Assembly: GCA_024399015.1 (NCBI GenBank)
Contig: JAKSIC010000004.1
Span: forward strand, 62,001 to 126,000
Direction of reading: 5' to 3'
Source of the DNA: Fibrobacter sp.
Lineage (GTDB): Bacteria; Fibrobacterota; Fibrobacteria; Fibrobacterales; Fibrobacteraceae
Length of the DNA stretch: 64,000 bases
Under the pieces are notes generated by a model. That model was not told the DNA's origin, searched no databases, and worked only from the letters and a program-made list of their open reading frames with translations. This document shows, one piece after another, positions 25,247 through 34,222 of the stretch; within the stretch, counting starts at the first letter, position 1, and each line of letters opens with the position of its first letter. Position numbers and translations under genes: made by a program.

Positions 25247-27265
25247 GTGGCTCCCACAAAAAAGAATATTCCTTTAGCAGACCAACCTGAAACAGGCATC
25301 GAAGTTCCTCCCGAAGTAGCAAACAGTGTTGAATCTCCGAAGCAGGAACAGGACGCCAAACCCGCAAAGCGTGCGGGACGCCCTGCAAAGGCAGCTAAGG
25401 CAGACAAGAACGAAGATGTAAAAAAGTCTGACGAAAAGAAATTCAAGAAAAAAGCAGATAAACAAAATCGCGAAGAAGTTGCTGCCGAAAATTCCAATGA
25501 AAATTCTGAAAAGAACGTAGCAGAAGGAAAGCCGGAACAGAACAATCAGGCAACCCCGGTCAACGTACAGACAAACGATGTTGCAACAGCAGAAGCCTCT
25601 GCAAACGAAACTTCCGCAAATGCAGAAAACAGTGGTGAAGCAACTACAGGCGACGCCAATTCCAATCAGGAAAATAACGGCAACCGAGAAAACGCAGAAG
25701 GTGACGAAAACAACCAGCAGCGTAATCAGCAAGGAGGCCGCTTCAACAAGTTCGACAAGCGAAATAAGTTCAACAAGTTCGACAAGAACAATCGCAACAA
25801 CAATAACAACAACCGTCAGCAGCAGGAAGAACAGGAAGACGCCACTCCCCTTCCGGAACCGGATTCTGAAGCATGGAACAAGGCTCGCGATTGCTGGGCC
25901 AAGTACCGTAAGATGACCATGAGTGATTTGCAGGAACTGGCAAGCCAGAAGGAAAATCTGGACTTCCGCCGTTACCGCAAGCAGTCTCTCGGCCTTTTGC
26001 TTCAGAGCCTGGAAAACGAAAACAACATCGTTTACGCAGAAGGCCTTCTGGAAGTTACCCCCCAGGGTCACGGTTTCCTCCGCAACACTGAATTCAACTA
26101 CCAGCAGGGTCCGGACGACGTTTACGTTAGCCAGAACCTGATCCGCCGTTTCGGCCTTAAAGTCGGCGACACCGTCGCAGGTCTTGCTCGTCCGCCCCGC
26201 GATGGCGACAAGTTCTACGCACTGCGTCGTGTAGACAAAGTAAATTTCGACGATCCTGAAAAAATCAAGCGTCGCGTGGCTTTCGAATACCTGACTCCGA
26301 TTCACCCCAACGAAAAGATTCGCTTGGAATATGATCAGGAAGAATTGACCACTCGCGTCATGGATTTGTTCAGCCCCATCGGTAAGGGCCAGCGTTCCAT
26401 TATCCTGGCTCCTCCCCGCACCGGTAAGACAATTCTTTTGCAGAACATTACCCGCGCCATTGCAGCAAACCACCCGGAATGCGTCATCATGGTTCTCCTC
26501 ATTGATGAACGTCCCGAAGAAGTGACCGAAATGCGCGAAATCGTGGGCAAGCTTGTAGAAAAGAATCCCACCATCAAGGCTGAAGTTGTTGCATCTACAT
26601 TCGACGAACCTCCTGACCATCACGCACGCGTTGCCACCATGGTTCTTGAAAAGGCAAAGCGCCTTGTGGAACAGCAGAAGGATGTTGTGGTTCTCCTGGA
26701 CTCCATCACCCGTTTCGCTCGCGCAAACAACGTTGTGATCCCCCACTCCGGCAAGATCCTCTCTGGTGGTGTGGACGCCATGGCCATGCAGTTCCCCAAG
26801 AAGTTCTTTGGTGCAGCCCGTAAAATTGCAGACAAACTGGGAGACTTCCAGAAGGATTCCAACGGTCAGATTGTCCAGACTATCTTTGGTGAACCCGTCC
26901 GCGAAATCGTCCAGAAGAACGGCTCTCTCACCATTATCGGTACCGCCTTGATTGAAACCGGAAGCCGCATGGATGAAGTGATCTTCGAAGAATTCAAGGG
27001 CACCGGCAACATGGAACTCGTGCTTGACCGCCGCCTGGCAGAAAAGCGCACCTGGCCCGCCATTGACATTTTCAAATCCGGTACCCGTAAGGAAGACCGT
27101 TTGCTTACCCTCCGCGAACAGGACATCATCTGGAGTGTTCGTCAGGGTATGCAGAACGACACCGAAAACGGAATTATGGATAAAGTCATTAAGTGGATGA
27201 AGCAGTACAAGACCAACGATGAACTGCTGGAATTCCTCCGTAAGGCCAAGGACAGCGTGAGGTAA
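25247..27265 (+). CDS. rho: transcription termination factor Rho with long disordered N-terminal extension
   Basis: This 672-residue protein is the hexameric RNA helicase that ends transcription. The usual Rho starts only at about residue 205. The N-terminal domain ([21 protein letters not shown]) is at 225-245, then the cold-shock RNA-binding domain ([14 protein letters not shown] onward), the ATPase P-loop [12 protein letters not shown] and Walker [15 protein letters not shown]. Residues 1-205 are low complexity. An AT-hook-like [11 protein letters not shown] is at 41-51, mixed Lys/Glu runs follow, and 135-197 is rich in Asn and Gln with a repeated FNKFDK. Translation starts at GTG with AGGA 7 nt before it. 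A terminator-like hairpin lies in the leader. A heptad palindrome follows the stop. Confidence 0.96.
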   Translation: MAPTKKNIPLADQPETGIEVPPEVANSVESPKQEQDAKPAKRAGRPAKAAKADKNEDVKKSDEKKFKKKADKQNREEVAAENSNENSEKNVAEGKPEQNNQATPVNVQTNDVATAEASANETSANAENSGEATTGDANSNQENNGNRENAEGDENNQQRNQQGGRFNKFDKRNKFNKFDKNNRNNNNNNRQQQEEQEDATPLPEPDSEAWNKARDCWAKYRKMTMSDLQELASQKENLDFRRYRKQSLGLLLQSLENENNIVYAEGLLEVTPQGHGFLRNTEFNYQQGPDDVYVSQNLIRRFGLKVGDTVAGLARPPRDGDKFYALRRVDKVNFDDPEKIKRRVAFEYLTPIHPNEKIRLEYDQEELTTRVMDLFSPIGKGQRSIILAPPRTGKTILLQNITRAIAANHPECVIMVLLIDERPEEVTEMREIVGKLVEKNPTIKAEVVASTFDEPPDHHARVATMVLEKAKRLVEQQKDVVVLLDSITRFARANNVVIPHSGKILSGGVDAMAMQFPKKFFGAARKIADKLGDFQKDSNGQIVQTIFGEPVREIVQKNGSLTIIGTALIETGSRMDEVIFEEFKGTGNMELVLDRRLAEKRTWPAIDIFKSGTRKEDRLLTLREQDIIWSVRQGMQNDTENGIMDKVIKWMKQYKTNDELLEFLRKAKDSVR

Positions 27266-27291
27266 AAATCAACAAAGTTGATTTTCACCTA

Positions 27292-27385
27292 ATTATGAAT
27301 TATAAAGTACGAATTACTAAAATTAGCTAGGCGGCAGAGCCGCGATTATTCGTCTCGTAATTCATAATTCGTAATTTATAATTGA
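27292..27385. repeat. heptad palindromic element between rho and proC
   Basis: The left arm reads ATTATGA, ATTATAA, AGTACGA and ATTACTA (27292-27319). The right arm, on the other strand, reads ATTATAA, ATTACGA, ATTATGA and ATTACGA, then GACG. A small GC hairpin, GCGGCAGAGCCGC, sits in the centre at 27331-27343. The architecture and units match the element in front of ispE. Confidence 0.85.
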
Positions 27386-27415
27386 AAATTTTCACTTCTT
27401 TAAAAACAACGAGCT

Positions 27416-28222
27416 ATGGTTAACAAAATTTTCTTTGCTGGCACCGGCAACATGGGCGGTGCAATCCTCCGCGGTCTTCTTCAGGCCGGCAACGATCCTA
27501 AGTCCATTTTCTTCTTCGACCCCAGCGACAAGGCAGCCGCCGAAGTGACCGCCCTGGGCTGCGTCCGCGTCAAGAACTTTGCCGAAGGCGTCAAGAAGGC
27601 CGATGTTACCTTCCTTTGCGTAAAGCCCCAGATTTTCAAGCTGGTCGCCGCAGAATGGAAGACAGCAGTCAAGGCAATCAAGACCACCAAGACTTTCATC
27701 AGCATTATGGCTGGCGTGACCCGCGCAGCACTCATTGATGTTCTCGGCACCAAGAATCAGGTTCTCCGCGTTATGCCGAACCTCCCGCTCACCGTGGGCA
27801 AGGGTTCCGTAGGCCTGGCTACCGATGGCGTTACTGAAGCCACCCTCACTACCGCAGAAAAGATCTTCGGCAACATCGGCGTTACCTGCCGCGTTGCCGA
27901 AAGCCTTATGGATGCTGTTACCGGTCTTTCCGGCAGCGCCCCGGCTTATGTATTTGAATTTATTGAAGGTCTCACCCGCGGTGGCGTGAAGGCAGGTCTT
28001 ACCCGCGATGTCGCTCTGAAGCTGGCCCTCGGCACCATCGAAGGTAGCGTGGAACTGGTGAAGAAGTCCGGCAAGAGCCCCAGCGACCTCTGCGCAATGG
28101 TATGCTCTCCCGCAGGCACCACCATCGCAGGCATCAACGCTTTGGAAGAAGGCGCTTTCCGCAGCACCCTCATCAAGGCTGTTGTCGCAGGCACCGACCG
28201 TTCTAAGGAACTTGGAAAATAA
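27416..28222 (+). CDS. proC: pyrroline-5-carboxylate reductase
   Basis: This 268-residue enzyme reduces pyrroline-5-carboxylate to proline. It has the N-terminal dinucleotide loop FFAGTGNMGGAI, the VFLCVKPQ strand, RVMPNLPLTVGKGSVG, and the C-terminal dimer signature VTGLSGSAPAYVFEFIEGLTRGGVKAGLTRD followed by MVCSPAGTTIAGINALEEGAFRSTLI. The earlier step, proB, lies at 58358-59497. It is separated from rho by the heptad palindrome and precedes the sigma-54 regulator by 18 nt. Confidence 0.95.
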   Translation: MVNKIFFAGTGNMGGAILRGLLQAGNDPKSIFFFDPSDKAAAEVTALGCVRVKNFAEGVKKADVTFLCVKPQIFKLVAAEWKTAVKAIKTTKTFISIMAGVTRAALIDVLGTKNQVLRVMPNLPLTVGKGSVGLATDGVTEATLTTAEKIFGNIGVTCRVAESLMDAVTGLSGSAPAYVFEFIEGLTRGGVKAGLTRDVALKLALGTIEGSVELVKKSGKSPSDLCAMVCSPAGTTIAGINALEEGAFRSTLIKAVVAGTDRSKELGK

Positions 28223-28240
28223 CAATTCGAATCACGAACT

Positions 28241-29611
28241 ATGCTCATCGATTTTTTCACAAAGGAAACTTCAACGTCTTCGTTCATCCAAGACGTGCTT
28301 TCCTCTGTGAATTACGATGTCACAGTCTATGATTCCATCGAGAACGAATTCTACACTTCTACAATTCCGTTCTCCCCCATCATCATCTGGGACTTGGATT
28401 CTTTCACGATCGAAAACGAAAAGGCACTTGCCTCCCTCCGTGAAAAAAATCCCGATTCCATGATTTTCGCTTATGCGGAAGACACTACAAATTACGGCTA
28501 CCTTTGCAACAAGTATGCAGACGTCAGCATGAACGCAGCAGACCTGCGCGTTCACTTGATGAGCAAGATATCCAAGCTCCGTCAATTTATCGAAGCTCGT
28601 AAAATTTTCCGCGAAAGAATGGCTTTGCTGGTGGGAAAAAGCCCCGCCATGGAACAGCTCCGCAAGTCCGTGTTGAAAGCCATGGTGAATTCCGGTCCCG
28701 TGTTGATTCAAGGCGAAACCGGCGTCGGCAAGGAATTGATTGCAAGAGCCGTTTCCTGCATTTACGACAAGTTCATTACCGTAAACTGCAGCGCCATCCC
28801 TGAGAATCTTTTTGAAAGCGAACTCTTCGGACATACCCGAGGCGCATTCACTGGAGCCCAGGCGGAAAGAGTTGGTTTGTTTGAAGCGGCTGATGGAGGC
28901 GCCATCTTCCTGGACGAAATCGGTGACATGCCGTTACATACCCAGGTGAAGCTTCTCCGCGTATTGCAGAACAAGGAAATTCGCCCCATTGGAGCAAATC
29001 AGTCGAAGCACATTGACGTTCGTATTGTGGCGGCAACTAACCGCGACCTGAAACAAGCCGTCAAGGAAAAGAAGTTCCGCGAAGACTTGTTCTACCGACT
29101 GAACGTTATTCCTCTCAAGATTTCTCCCCTCCGCGAACGCAAGGAAGATATCGAGGACTTGGCAAACTATTTCATCAAACAGTACCAAGCCGAAGAAGAA
29201 ACCTACACCCTTTCCGACAAGGCTCTCCGCCGCTTGCAAAGTCACAACTGGCCAGGCAACATCCGCGAACTTGAAAACGTGATTCAGCGAGCCTTGTGTT
29301 TCGCCAACTCCGGCGAATTGCAGCCCGAAGATTTCCAGATTGAAAACGAAAATTCTGTGGTCAACGCAGAAGTTATTCCTGAAAAACAACCTCTCGATAT
29401 CAGCATTGCTGCAAGCAATCTCGTTTCTTCATCTGCATCTCGATACGATGAATTCCGAGAAATGCAACTTGAACAAGAAAGGATTTTCCTCAAAGGGAAA
29501 ATCCAGGAAAACAATGGTTCCATCAGCGCCACTGCTGAAAAGTTGGGACTTCTCCGCACGGCACTTTATAACAGATTGAACCGTCTGGGAATTTCGGTCA
29601 AAGACCTTTAG
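28241..29611 (+). CDS. sigma-54-dependent regulator with degenerate receiver domain
   Basis: This 456-residue protein has the layout of an NtrC-type activator. Residues 1-115 resemble a receiver by length and strand pattern, with an acidic WDLD at 50-53, but the N-terminal acidic pair and the C-terminal Lys are not seen, so it is probably not switched by a normal phosphorelay. The AAA+ domain is complete: Walker A GETGVGKE at 158-165, the sigma-54 loop GAFTGA at 201-206, Walker B AIFLDEIGDM at 221-230, and an arginine finger region FREDLFYRLNVIPLKISPLRER. The C-terminus is a Fis-type helix-turn-helix (NGSISATAEKLGLLRTALYNRLNRLGI). Targets are unknown. It ends overlapping the convergent TraB gene by 4 nt. 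Confidence 0.9.
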   Translation: MLIDFFTKETSTSSFIQDVLSSVNYDVTVYDSIENEFYTSTIPFSPIIIWDLDSFTIENEKALASLREKNPDSMIFAYAEDTTNYGYLCNKYADVSMNAADLRVHLMSKISKLRQFIEARKIFRERMALLVGKSPAMEQLRKSVLKAMVNSGPVLIQGETGVGKELIARAVSCIYDKFITVNCSAIPENLFESELFGHTRGAFTGAQAERVGLFEAADGGAIFLDEIGDMPLHTQVKLLRVLQNKEIRPIGANQSKHIDVRIVAATNRDLKQAVKEKKFREDLFYRLNVIPLKISPLRERKEDIEDLANYFIKQYQAEEETYTLSDKALRRLQSHNWPGNIRELENVIQRALCFANSGELQPEDFQIENENSVVNAEVIPEKQPLDISIAASNLVSSSASRYDEFREMQLEQERIFLKGKIQENNGSISATAEKLGLLRTALYNRLNRLGISVKDL

Positions 29612-30522
29612 AATTGCTCCACTGTAAAGCCTTTCTTCTGCAGAAGGCTAATGACATTGTCGTCATCCAAAGTCAAATGAGCAGCCCCCACAACAACAAA
29701 GACCTTTCTGTCGTCCTTTAGGAATTCCTCAATGGATTCCGCCATCTTTGCATTGCGGCTGGTATAGATTCGTTCTTCAAAATCTTTCTGAACCGTAGAA
29801 TCGGCTTCATCAACAAATTCATCTTCATTCATGGCCTTACGCATAAGCTCTACATCGCCCGTCTTCCAAGCGCGAATGATTTGAGCCACCATGGAATCCA
29901 ATTCAGAAATTTCACGCAAGGTTGTCTTCATGTAGAAAATACCTGCAGAATCAGAAGTACCCGTATCGGCAACAGCATTCACCTGTTCTTCAGCTGTCTC
30001 CAAACCAACAATTGTCTTGCCTTCATTGGCAGCACGTTCCAAAAGCACCGCATCAATACCATAGTTGGGATCAATTCCTGCTCGCTGGAAAGCAATGCCG
30101 CTCAAGGTTGTTGCAGCAAACCACGGACGGAATCGTTTCAACAAAATAGGCGGATAATTCCATGCCAAGCATAAGCTATCGATGGTTTTCCACATGCCTT
30201 CAGGAAGCACCTGATCCAAGGTTGTTCCATTGGGAAGTACACCCTGCTTCAGCATTTTCTTCGCCACATCCTGGCTGACGGAGTCATCATTGATATTGAT
30301 TTCCGCAGCAAGTTCCTCTGCGTTTACGAAGGCGGTTTCTATGGCAGAATCCAAGGGATAGAATGTGGAATCCGCAAAATGGATACTGCCCAAAACCCAA
30401 ACGCTGGAATTTTCATCGGAAACTTTCCAGAGGAAATGCTTGTGTTCAGAGCTACCTTTCTTGAACACACCTGCGCAGCTCACCATGAGCAATGCGCAAA
30501 CTACAAATAAAATCTTCTTCAT
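29608..30522 (-). CDS. TraB/GumN family lipoprotein
   Basis: This 304-residue protein begins with a lipoprotein signal (lipobox MVSC). The TraB/GumN fold is marked by FLWKVSDENSSVWVLGSIHFADSTFYPL with its G-x-x-H motif, the acidic ELAAEININ, and the C-terminal VFVVVGAAHLTLDDDNVISLLQKKG with a second His. This superfamily includes Tiki-type peptidases and ChaN-like haem-binding lipoproteins. I chose the ATG at 30522 because it overlaps the TGA of the upstream ATPase gene by four bases (ATGA), which indicates coupled translation. An in-frame ATG nine bases earlier is possible. The operon context suggests a role in metal or haem uptake, but this is inference. Confidence 0.8.
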   Translation of the reverse strand: MKKILFVVCALLMVSCAGVFKKGSSEHKHFLWKVSDENSSVWVLGSIHFADSTFYPLDSAIETAFVNAEELAAEININDDSVSQDVAKKMLKQGVLPNGTTLDQVLPEGMWKTIDSLCLAWNYPPILLKRFRPWFAATTLSGIAFQRAGIDPNYGIDAVLLERAANEGKTIVGLETAEEQVNAVADTGTSDSAGIFYMKTTLREISELDSMVAQIIRAWKTGDVELMRKAMNEDEFVDEADSTVQKDFEERIYTSRNAKMAESIEEFLKDDRKVFVVVGAAHLTLDDDNVISLLQKKGFTVEQF

Positions 30523-31226
30523 TTTGTCCATTCCAGCCAGCCCTTTTCTTGGGCCTCAGCCAAGGTTCCTACATTCAAATTCTTGTTATCCACAATCATG
30601 AATCGGTCACAATATTGAGACGCATATTCCAAGGAATGTGTAGAAACAATAATACCCATATTTCGTTCCGCTGACAACTGACGCAATGTTCTAAACAGCT
30701 GATGGCTCCAGGGAATATCCAGGAACGCATTGGGTTCATCAAGCAACAAAACATTCACTTGCTGAGCTACGGCTTCAGCCAAGTACACACGGCTGCGTTC
30801 CCCATCGCTCAACGTGCTAACCATACGATCAGCATATTCTGTCAATTGCAAAAGTTCAATGGACTCACCCACAATCTTGTTGTCTTCTGCGGAGCGGCCA
30901 TCGAAAATTCCGCTGTAAGGCATGCGGCCAAGACTTACAAACTCGCGGACCGTCATACGTTCGGGAGCGGCCTTACTAATCGAGATGTAGGCTATCTTCT
31001 TAGCCAGTTCTACAGCGTTCCAATCCTTCAGATTTTTACCCGCGATTTCCACGGTGCCATTCATTGCAGAAACTTTTCCGCACAAGGTTTTCAGCAGGGT
31101 GCTTTTACCAGAACCATTGCGACCCATCAAGGCAACAACTTCACCAGCATTCAACTCAAAGCTTGCAGGCTGAGCGAAGTTCGCTCCGTAGCCAAAGCAC
31201 AGATCTGTGAATTTCAACAAAGACAT
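30519..31226 (-). CDS. FecE/BtuD-type ABC transporter ATPase
   Basis: This 235-residue ATPase powers import by the adjacent FecCD-type permease. It has Walker A (GRNGSGKSTLLKTL), the Q-loop region, the signature LSDGERSRVYLAEAVA, Walker B (VLLLDEPNAFLD) and the switch His (IIVSTHSLEYA). The family moves ferric siderophores, haem or cobalamin. I start it at 31226, where the ATG overlaps the last base of the permease stop (TAATG), instead of the longer frame from 31259. The downstream TraB gene overlaps its stop. Confidence 0.92.
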   Translation of the reverse strand: MSLLKFTDLCFGYGANFAQPASFELNAGEVVALMGRNGSGKSTLLKTLCGKVSAMNGTVEIAGKNLKDWNAVELAKKIAYISISKAAPERMTVREFVSLGRMPYSGIFDGRSAEDNKIVGESIELLQLTEYADRMVSTLSDGERSRVYLAEAVAQQVNVLLLDEPNAFLDIPWSHQLFRTLRQLSAERNMGIIVSTHSLEYASQYCDRFMIVDNKNLNVGTLAEAQEKGWLEWTK

Positions 31227-32200
31227 TAATGTTCCCCCTTTCCGCGGATAATCACCCACAAAATAATCGGGACACCAACAATGCTAAGAATTGCATTCAA
31301 GGGAACGGTACTGAACAAGGATGCGGCAAGGCAAAGTACAATGCCGCAAAGAGCAGAGCCCGGTAAAAGCACACGATGGTTGCTGGTTTTGAACAACATA
31401 AATGCCAAGTGAGGAACGGCAATGCCCACAAAGGCGACTGGTCCGCAGTAGGCAGTACTTGCCGCAGCAAGCAAAGAAGCGCCAAGCAAAACAAGCAATC
31501 GTCCACGGCGAACATTCACGCCAAGACCTCGGGCAAAATCATCACCCAAGCGCACGGCATTCAAGTACTTCAAGGAAAGCACAATCATCACAAGGCCAAG
31601 CGCAATCGCTCCTGCAAAAATCAAGACGCCGTCAAACGTCAGACGGCCAAAGCTTCCCATCCCCCAGGACACGTATACGCGTAAAGCTTCAGCGTCGCTA
31701 TTTGCAATAAGGATGCTGACCAAGGCATCAATGAAGTACCCCACCAGAAGGCCAACAATCAAAAGGATTGAGGATCGTTCAAATCGGGAGGAAACCCACA
31801 TCACCAGGGCAGTCACCGCCAGCGCGCCAACCGCAGCAGAACCCAGCACACCAAAGTGCCCGAAGCTCAGACCAGCAAGCAAGGACAAGGCAACGCCGAA
31901 GCTTGCGCCGCTGCTGATACCAAGCACAAAAGGCCCCGCCAGAGGGTTTCTGAACAAGGTCTGCAGAGAAAGGCCCGACACCGCCAGAGCGATGCCAGAA
32001 AGAATTGCAGCAACCATTCTGGGGAAACGAATCTCCCAGAAAATTTGCTGTTTCATATTGTCGTAGGGGACGTGCCTCCACCCCAAGTCCGCCCAGGAAA
32101 TTTCAACGGAGCCAGAATTCAAGGTGAGGTATATAAACAAAAAGCCGAGCAAAGTCAGCGCTGTAAAGCAGACAATTGCTCGACGATTGGCAGAAGCCAT
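31226..32200 (-). CDS. FecCD-type ABC transporter permease
   Basis: This 324-residue permease has about nine or ten membrane helices. Family motifs are IRFPRMVAAILSGIALAVSGLSLQTLFRNPLAGPFVLGISSGAS near the N-terminus, RLGDDFARGLGVNVRR with the coupling loop, and the C-terminal GPVAFVGIAVPHLAFMLFKTSNHR. It would carry an iron chelate, haem or cobalamin across the inner membrane. The usual solute-binding protein gene is absent from the cluster. Upstream in the same direction, 12 nt away, is a gene for an exported protein of unknown function. Confidence 0.92.
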   Translation of the reverse strand: MASANRRAIVCFTALTLLGFLFIYLTLNSGSVEISWADLGWRHVPYDNMKQQIFWEIRFPRMVAAILSGIALAVSGLSLQTLFRNPLAGPFVLGISSGASFGVALSLLAGLSFGHFGVLGSAAVGALAVTALVMWVSSRFERSSILLIVGLLVGYFIDALVSILIANSDAEALRVYVSWGMGSFGRLTFDGVLIFAGAIALGLVMIVLSLKYLNAVRLGDDFARGLGVNVRRGRLLVLLGASLLAAASTAYCGPVAFVGIAVPHLAFMLFKTSNHRVLLPGSALCGIVLCLAASLFSTVPLNAILSIVGVPIILWVIIRGKGEH

Positions 32201-32212
32201 GACTAGTAAAGC

Positions 32213-33022
32213 CTATTTCTTCTTCTTGTTCTTTTCGTATTCGCGCTTCATTTCAGCGGTACCCTTCTCATCGCGAAGATAGACTTCAGCAGGAACGTTG
32301 TCGAAGCCCTGCAGAGCGTTGAGCCAGTTATCGTTCAAATCGCGGAATTCCAACTTGTTCAAGTTGTAGATCAAGGAATCCTTGACGATATCAAAAGTGA
32401 TGAAGTCCCAACGAATCACCTTACGGTCTGCGAACACTTCGCGGCTGACCAAGGACTGTTCGTTATCAAAACGGTAGCGAGCCTTGAAGGTGTATTCACC
32501 AGTCATCTGATAGCGACCGGAGTCAGAATAAGTGCGGGTAACACCGACCAAGGTATCGTTCATGCCGAAACGAAGTTCAGCATCGCGGAATGCATGACCA
32601 TGGGCGATGATCGGAGTGCGCCAAGCACCCACCAGCTTTTCCTTCATGGACTTCTGCAAGGTGGTGTCGACGTTCCAGTGGTCGAAGTTCTTCTTGTCGT
32701 ACTTGGCACGCTGGACGTACTTACCAGACTGGATGAGCTTGCGGACGCTGTCAGCCTGAGCCTTAGCCAAGCTATCAGAGTTACGCGGGCCGGCAGCCGG
32801 AACGACGCGGTTCATAGAATCCAACTTAGCCTGAATCATATCTTCAAGGCTAGAGGCTCCTCGGGGAGCGGCTACCACATCAGCTTCTACTTGAGAAGGA
32901 GTGACGGCCTGTTCAGCAGGCTGAGCTTCTTGGACTGGGGTTGCAGGTTGAGCCAAAGGCATTCCTACGAATGTCAAAGCCAGAACAGAAAAAAGTATAT
33001 GCTTACAAGAGAATCTCATCAC
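32213..33022 (-). CDS. exported protein of unknown function upstream of the ABC permease
   Basis: This 269-residue protein has a signal peptide (about residues 1-25, CKHILFSVLALTFVGMPLA) followed by a Pro/Ala/Gln/Glu-rich stretch to about residue 55. Residues 60-110 are likely helical. The rest, from about 125, alternates strand-like segments (LVGAWRTPIIAHGHAFRDAELRFG, GEYTFKARYRFDNEQ, VIRWDFITFDI, LIYNLNKLEFRDL) in the manner of a small lipocalin-like barrel. This resemblance is weak. It ends in a lysine-rich tail. It is not a recognisable solute-binding protein. The 12-nt gap to the permease suggests one operon. Confidence 0.6.
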   Translation of the reverse strand: MMRFSCKHILFSVLALTFVGMPLAQPATPVQEAQPAEQAVTPSQVEADVVAAPRGASSLEDMIQAKLDSMNRVVPAAGPRNSDSLAKAQADSVRKLIQSGKYVQRAKYDKKNFDHWNVDTTLQKSMKEKLVGAWRTPIIAHGHAFRDAELRFGMNDTLVGVTRTYSDSGRYQMTGEYTFKARYRFDNEQSLVSREVFADRKVIRWDFITFDIVKDSLIYNLNKLEFRDLNDNWLNALQGFDNVPAEVYLRDEKGTAEMKREYEKNKKKK

Positions 33023-33078
33023 ATCTTAAATGTAGTTAAAGGATTTCAAAAAAATTATAAGAAATTTGTAAAAAAGGC

Positions 33079-33084
33079 TATCTT
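33079..33084 (+). promoter_or_regulatory. putative -10 box giving a leaderless nspC message
   Basis: TATCTTTG at 33079-33086 fits the TAnnTTTG pattern known from Bacteroidota promoters. The TATCTT core ends 6 nt before the ATG at 33091, so the message would start at or near the start codon. Confidence 0.5.
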
Positions 33085-33090
33085 TGTGCC

Positions 33091-34218
33091 ATGCTCGATT
33101 ATTCTCAAGTCCCCTCCCCCTGTTTTGTGCTCGACGAAGCCCGTCTTCGCCGAAATATGGAAATTTTGGACGATATCCAGAAGCGCGGTAACGTAAAAAT
33201 CATCTGCGCCCTCAAAGGATATAGTTTTTGGCGTTCTTTCCCCCTAATCGGGGAATATTTGGCAGGCGCCACCGCCAGTTCCCTGAACGAAGCCAAACTG
33301 GCCAAGGAGGAAATGGGCAAGGAAGTCCACGTTTTCGCCCCGGTCTATGACGATGACGAAATCGACGAAATTTTGAGCTGCGCAGGACATATCACCTTCA
33401 ATAGCTTTGGCCAGTGGCAGCGCTTCAAGGACAAAACCTTGAAGGCAGGAGTCAGCGCCGGTATCCGCGTGAACCCCCAGTACTCCACCGTAGAAACTGA
33501 CTTATATAATCCCTGCGGCAAGTTCAGCCGTCTCGGTGTTACAGAAGCTGAGTTCAAGCCGGAGCTTCTGGATGGCATTGAGGGCCTCCACTTCCACGCC
33601 CTCTGCGAACAGGACGCCGACGCCCTGGAAGGCGTGCTGGCAGCATTCGAACAGCACTTCGGCAAGTACCTCCCCCAGATGAAGTGGGTGAACTTCGGTG
33701 GTGGTCACCACATTACCCGCAAGGACTACCACCGCGACGAACTGGTCCGCATCCTCAATGGTTTCCATGAACGTTACCCCCACCTCCAGGTGATCATGGA
33801 ACCGGGTGAAGCCGTCGGTTGGCAGACCGGTGAACTGGTTGCCTCCGTTGGTGACATCGTCCACAATGAAATGGACATTGCCGTTCTCAACGTTTCCATC
33901 AGCGCCCATATGCCGGACTGTTTGGAAATGCCTTACCGCCCCGCCGTTACTGGCGCAGGCTTCCCGGGCGACAAACCTTTTACATACAAGCTAACAGGAA
34001 ATTCCTGTTTGGCTGGCGACCAGCTGGGCGACTTCTCCTTTGACAAGCCGCTCCAGGTTGGAGACAAGGTAATCTTTGAAGACATGATTCACTACACCAT
34101 GGTGAAGACCACATTCTTCAACGGCGTACGTCACCCCAGTATCGGCAAGTTCGATGAACAGGGAAAGTTCCATCTGCTGCACAAGTTTACTTATCAGCAG
34201 TTTAAGGATAAGCTGTAA
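33091..34218 (+). CDS. nspC: carboxynorspermidine/carboxyspermidine decarboxylase
   Basis: This 375-residue PLP enzyme of the alanine racemase-like fold decarboxylates carboxy(nor)spermidine in polyamine synthesis. It starts VPSPCFVLDEARLRRNM, has the PLP lysine at Lys42 in ICALKGYSFW, the family segments SSLNEAKLAKEEMGKEVHVFAPVY, RVNPQYSTVETDLYNPCGKFSRLG and GLHFHALCEQ, the glycine loop NFGGGHHITRKDY, and the second-subunit stretch GNSCLAGDQLGDFSF. The matching carboxyspermidine dehydrogenase is not in this window. tsaE follows with a 4-nt gap. Confidence 0.92.
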   Translation: MLDYSQVPSPCFVLDEARLRRNMEILDDIQKRGNVKIICALKGYSFWRSFPLIGEYLAGATASSLNEAKLAKEEMGKEVHVFAPVYDDDEIDEILSCAGHITFNSFGQWQRFKDKTLKAGVSAGIRVNPQYSTVETDLYNPCGKFSRLGVTEAEFKPELLDGIEGLHFHALCEQDADALEGVLAAFEQHFGKYLPQMKWVNFGGGHHITRKDYHRDELVRILNGFHERYPHLQVIMEPGEAVGWQTGELVASVGDIVHNEMDIAVLNVSISAHMPDCLEMPYRPAVTGAGFPGDKPFTYKLTGNSCLAGDQLGDFSFDKPLQVGDKVIFEDMIHYTMVKTTFFNGVRHPSIGKFDEQGKFHLLHKFTYQQFKDKL

Positions 34219-34222
34219 TCTT

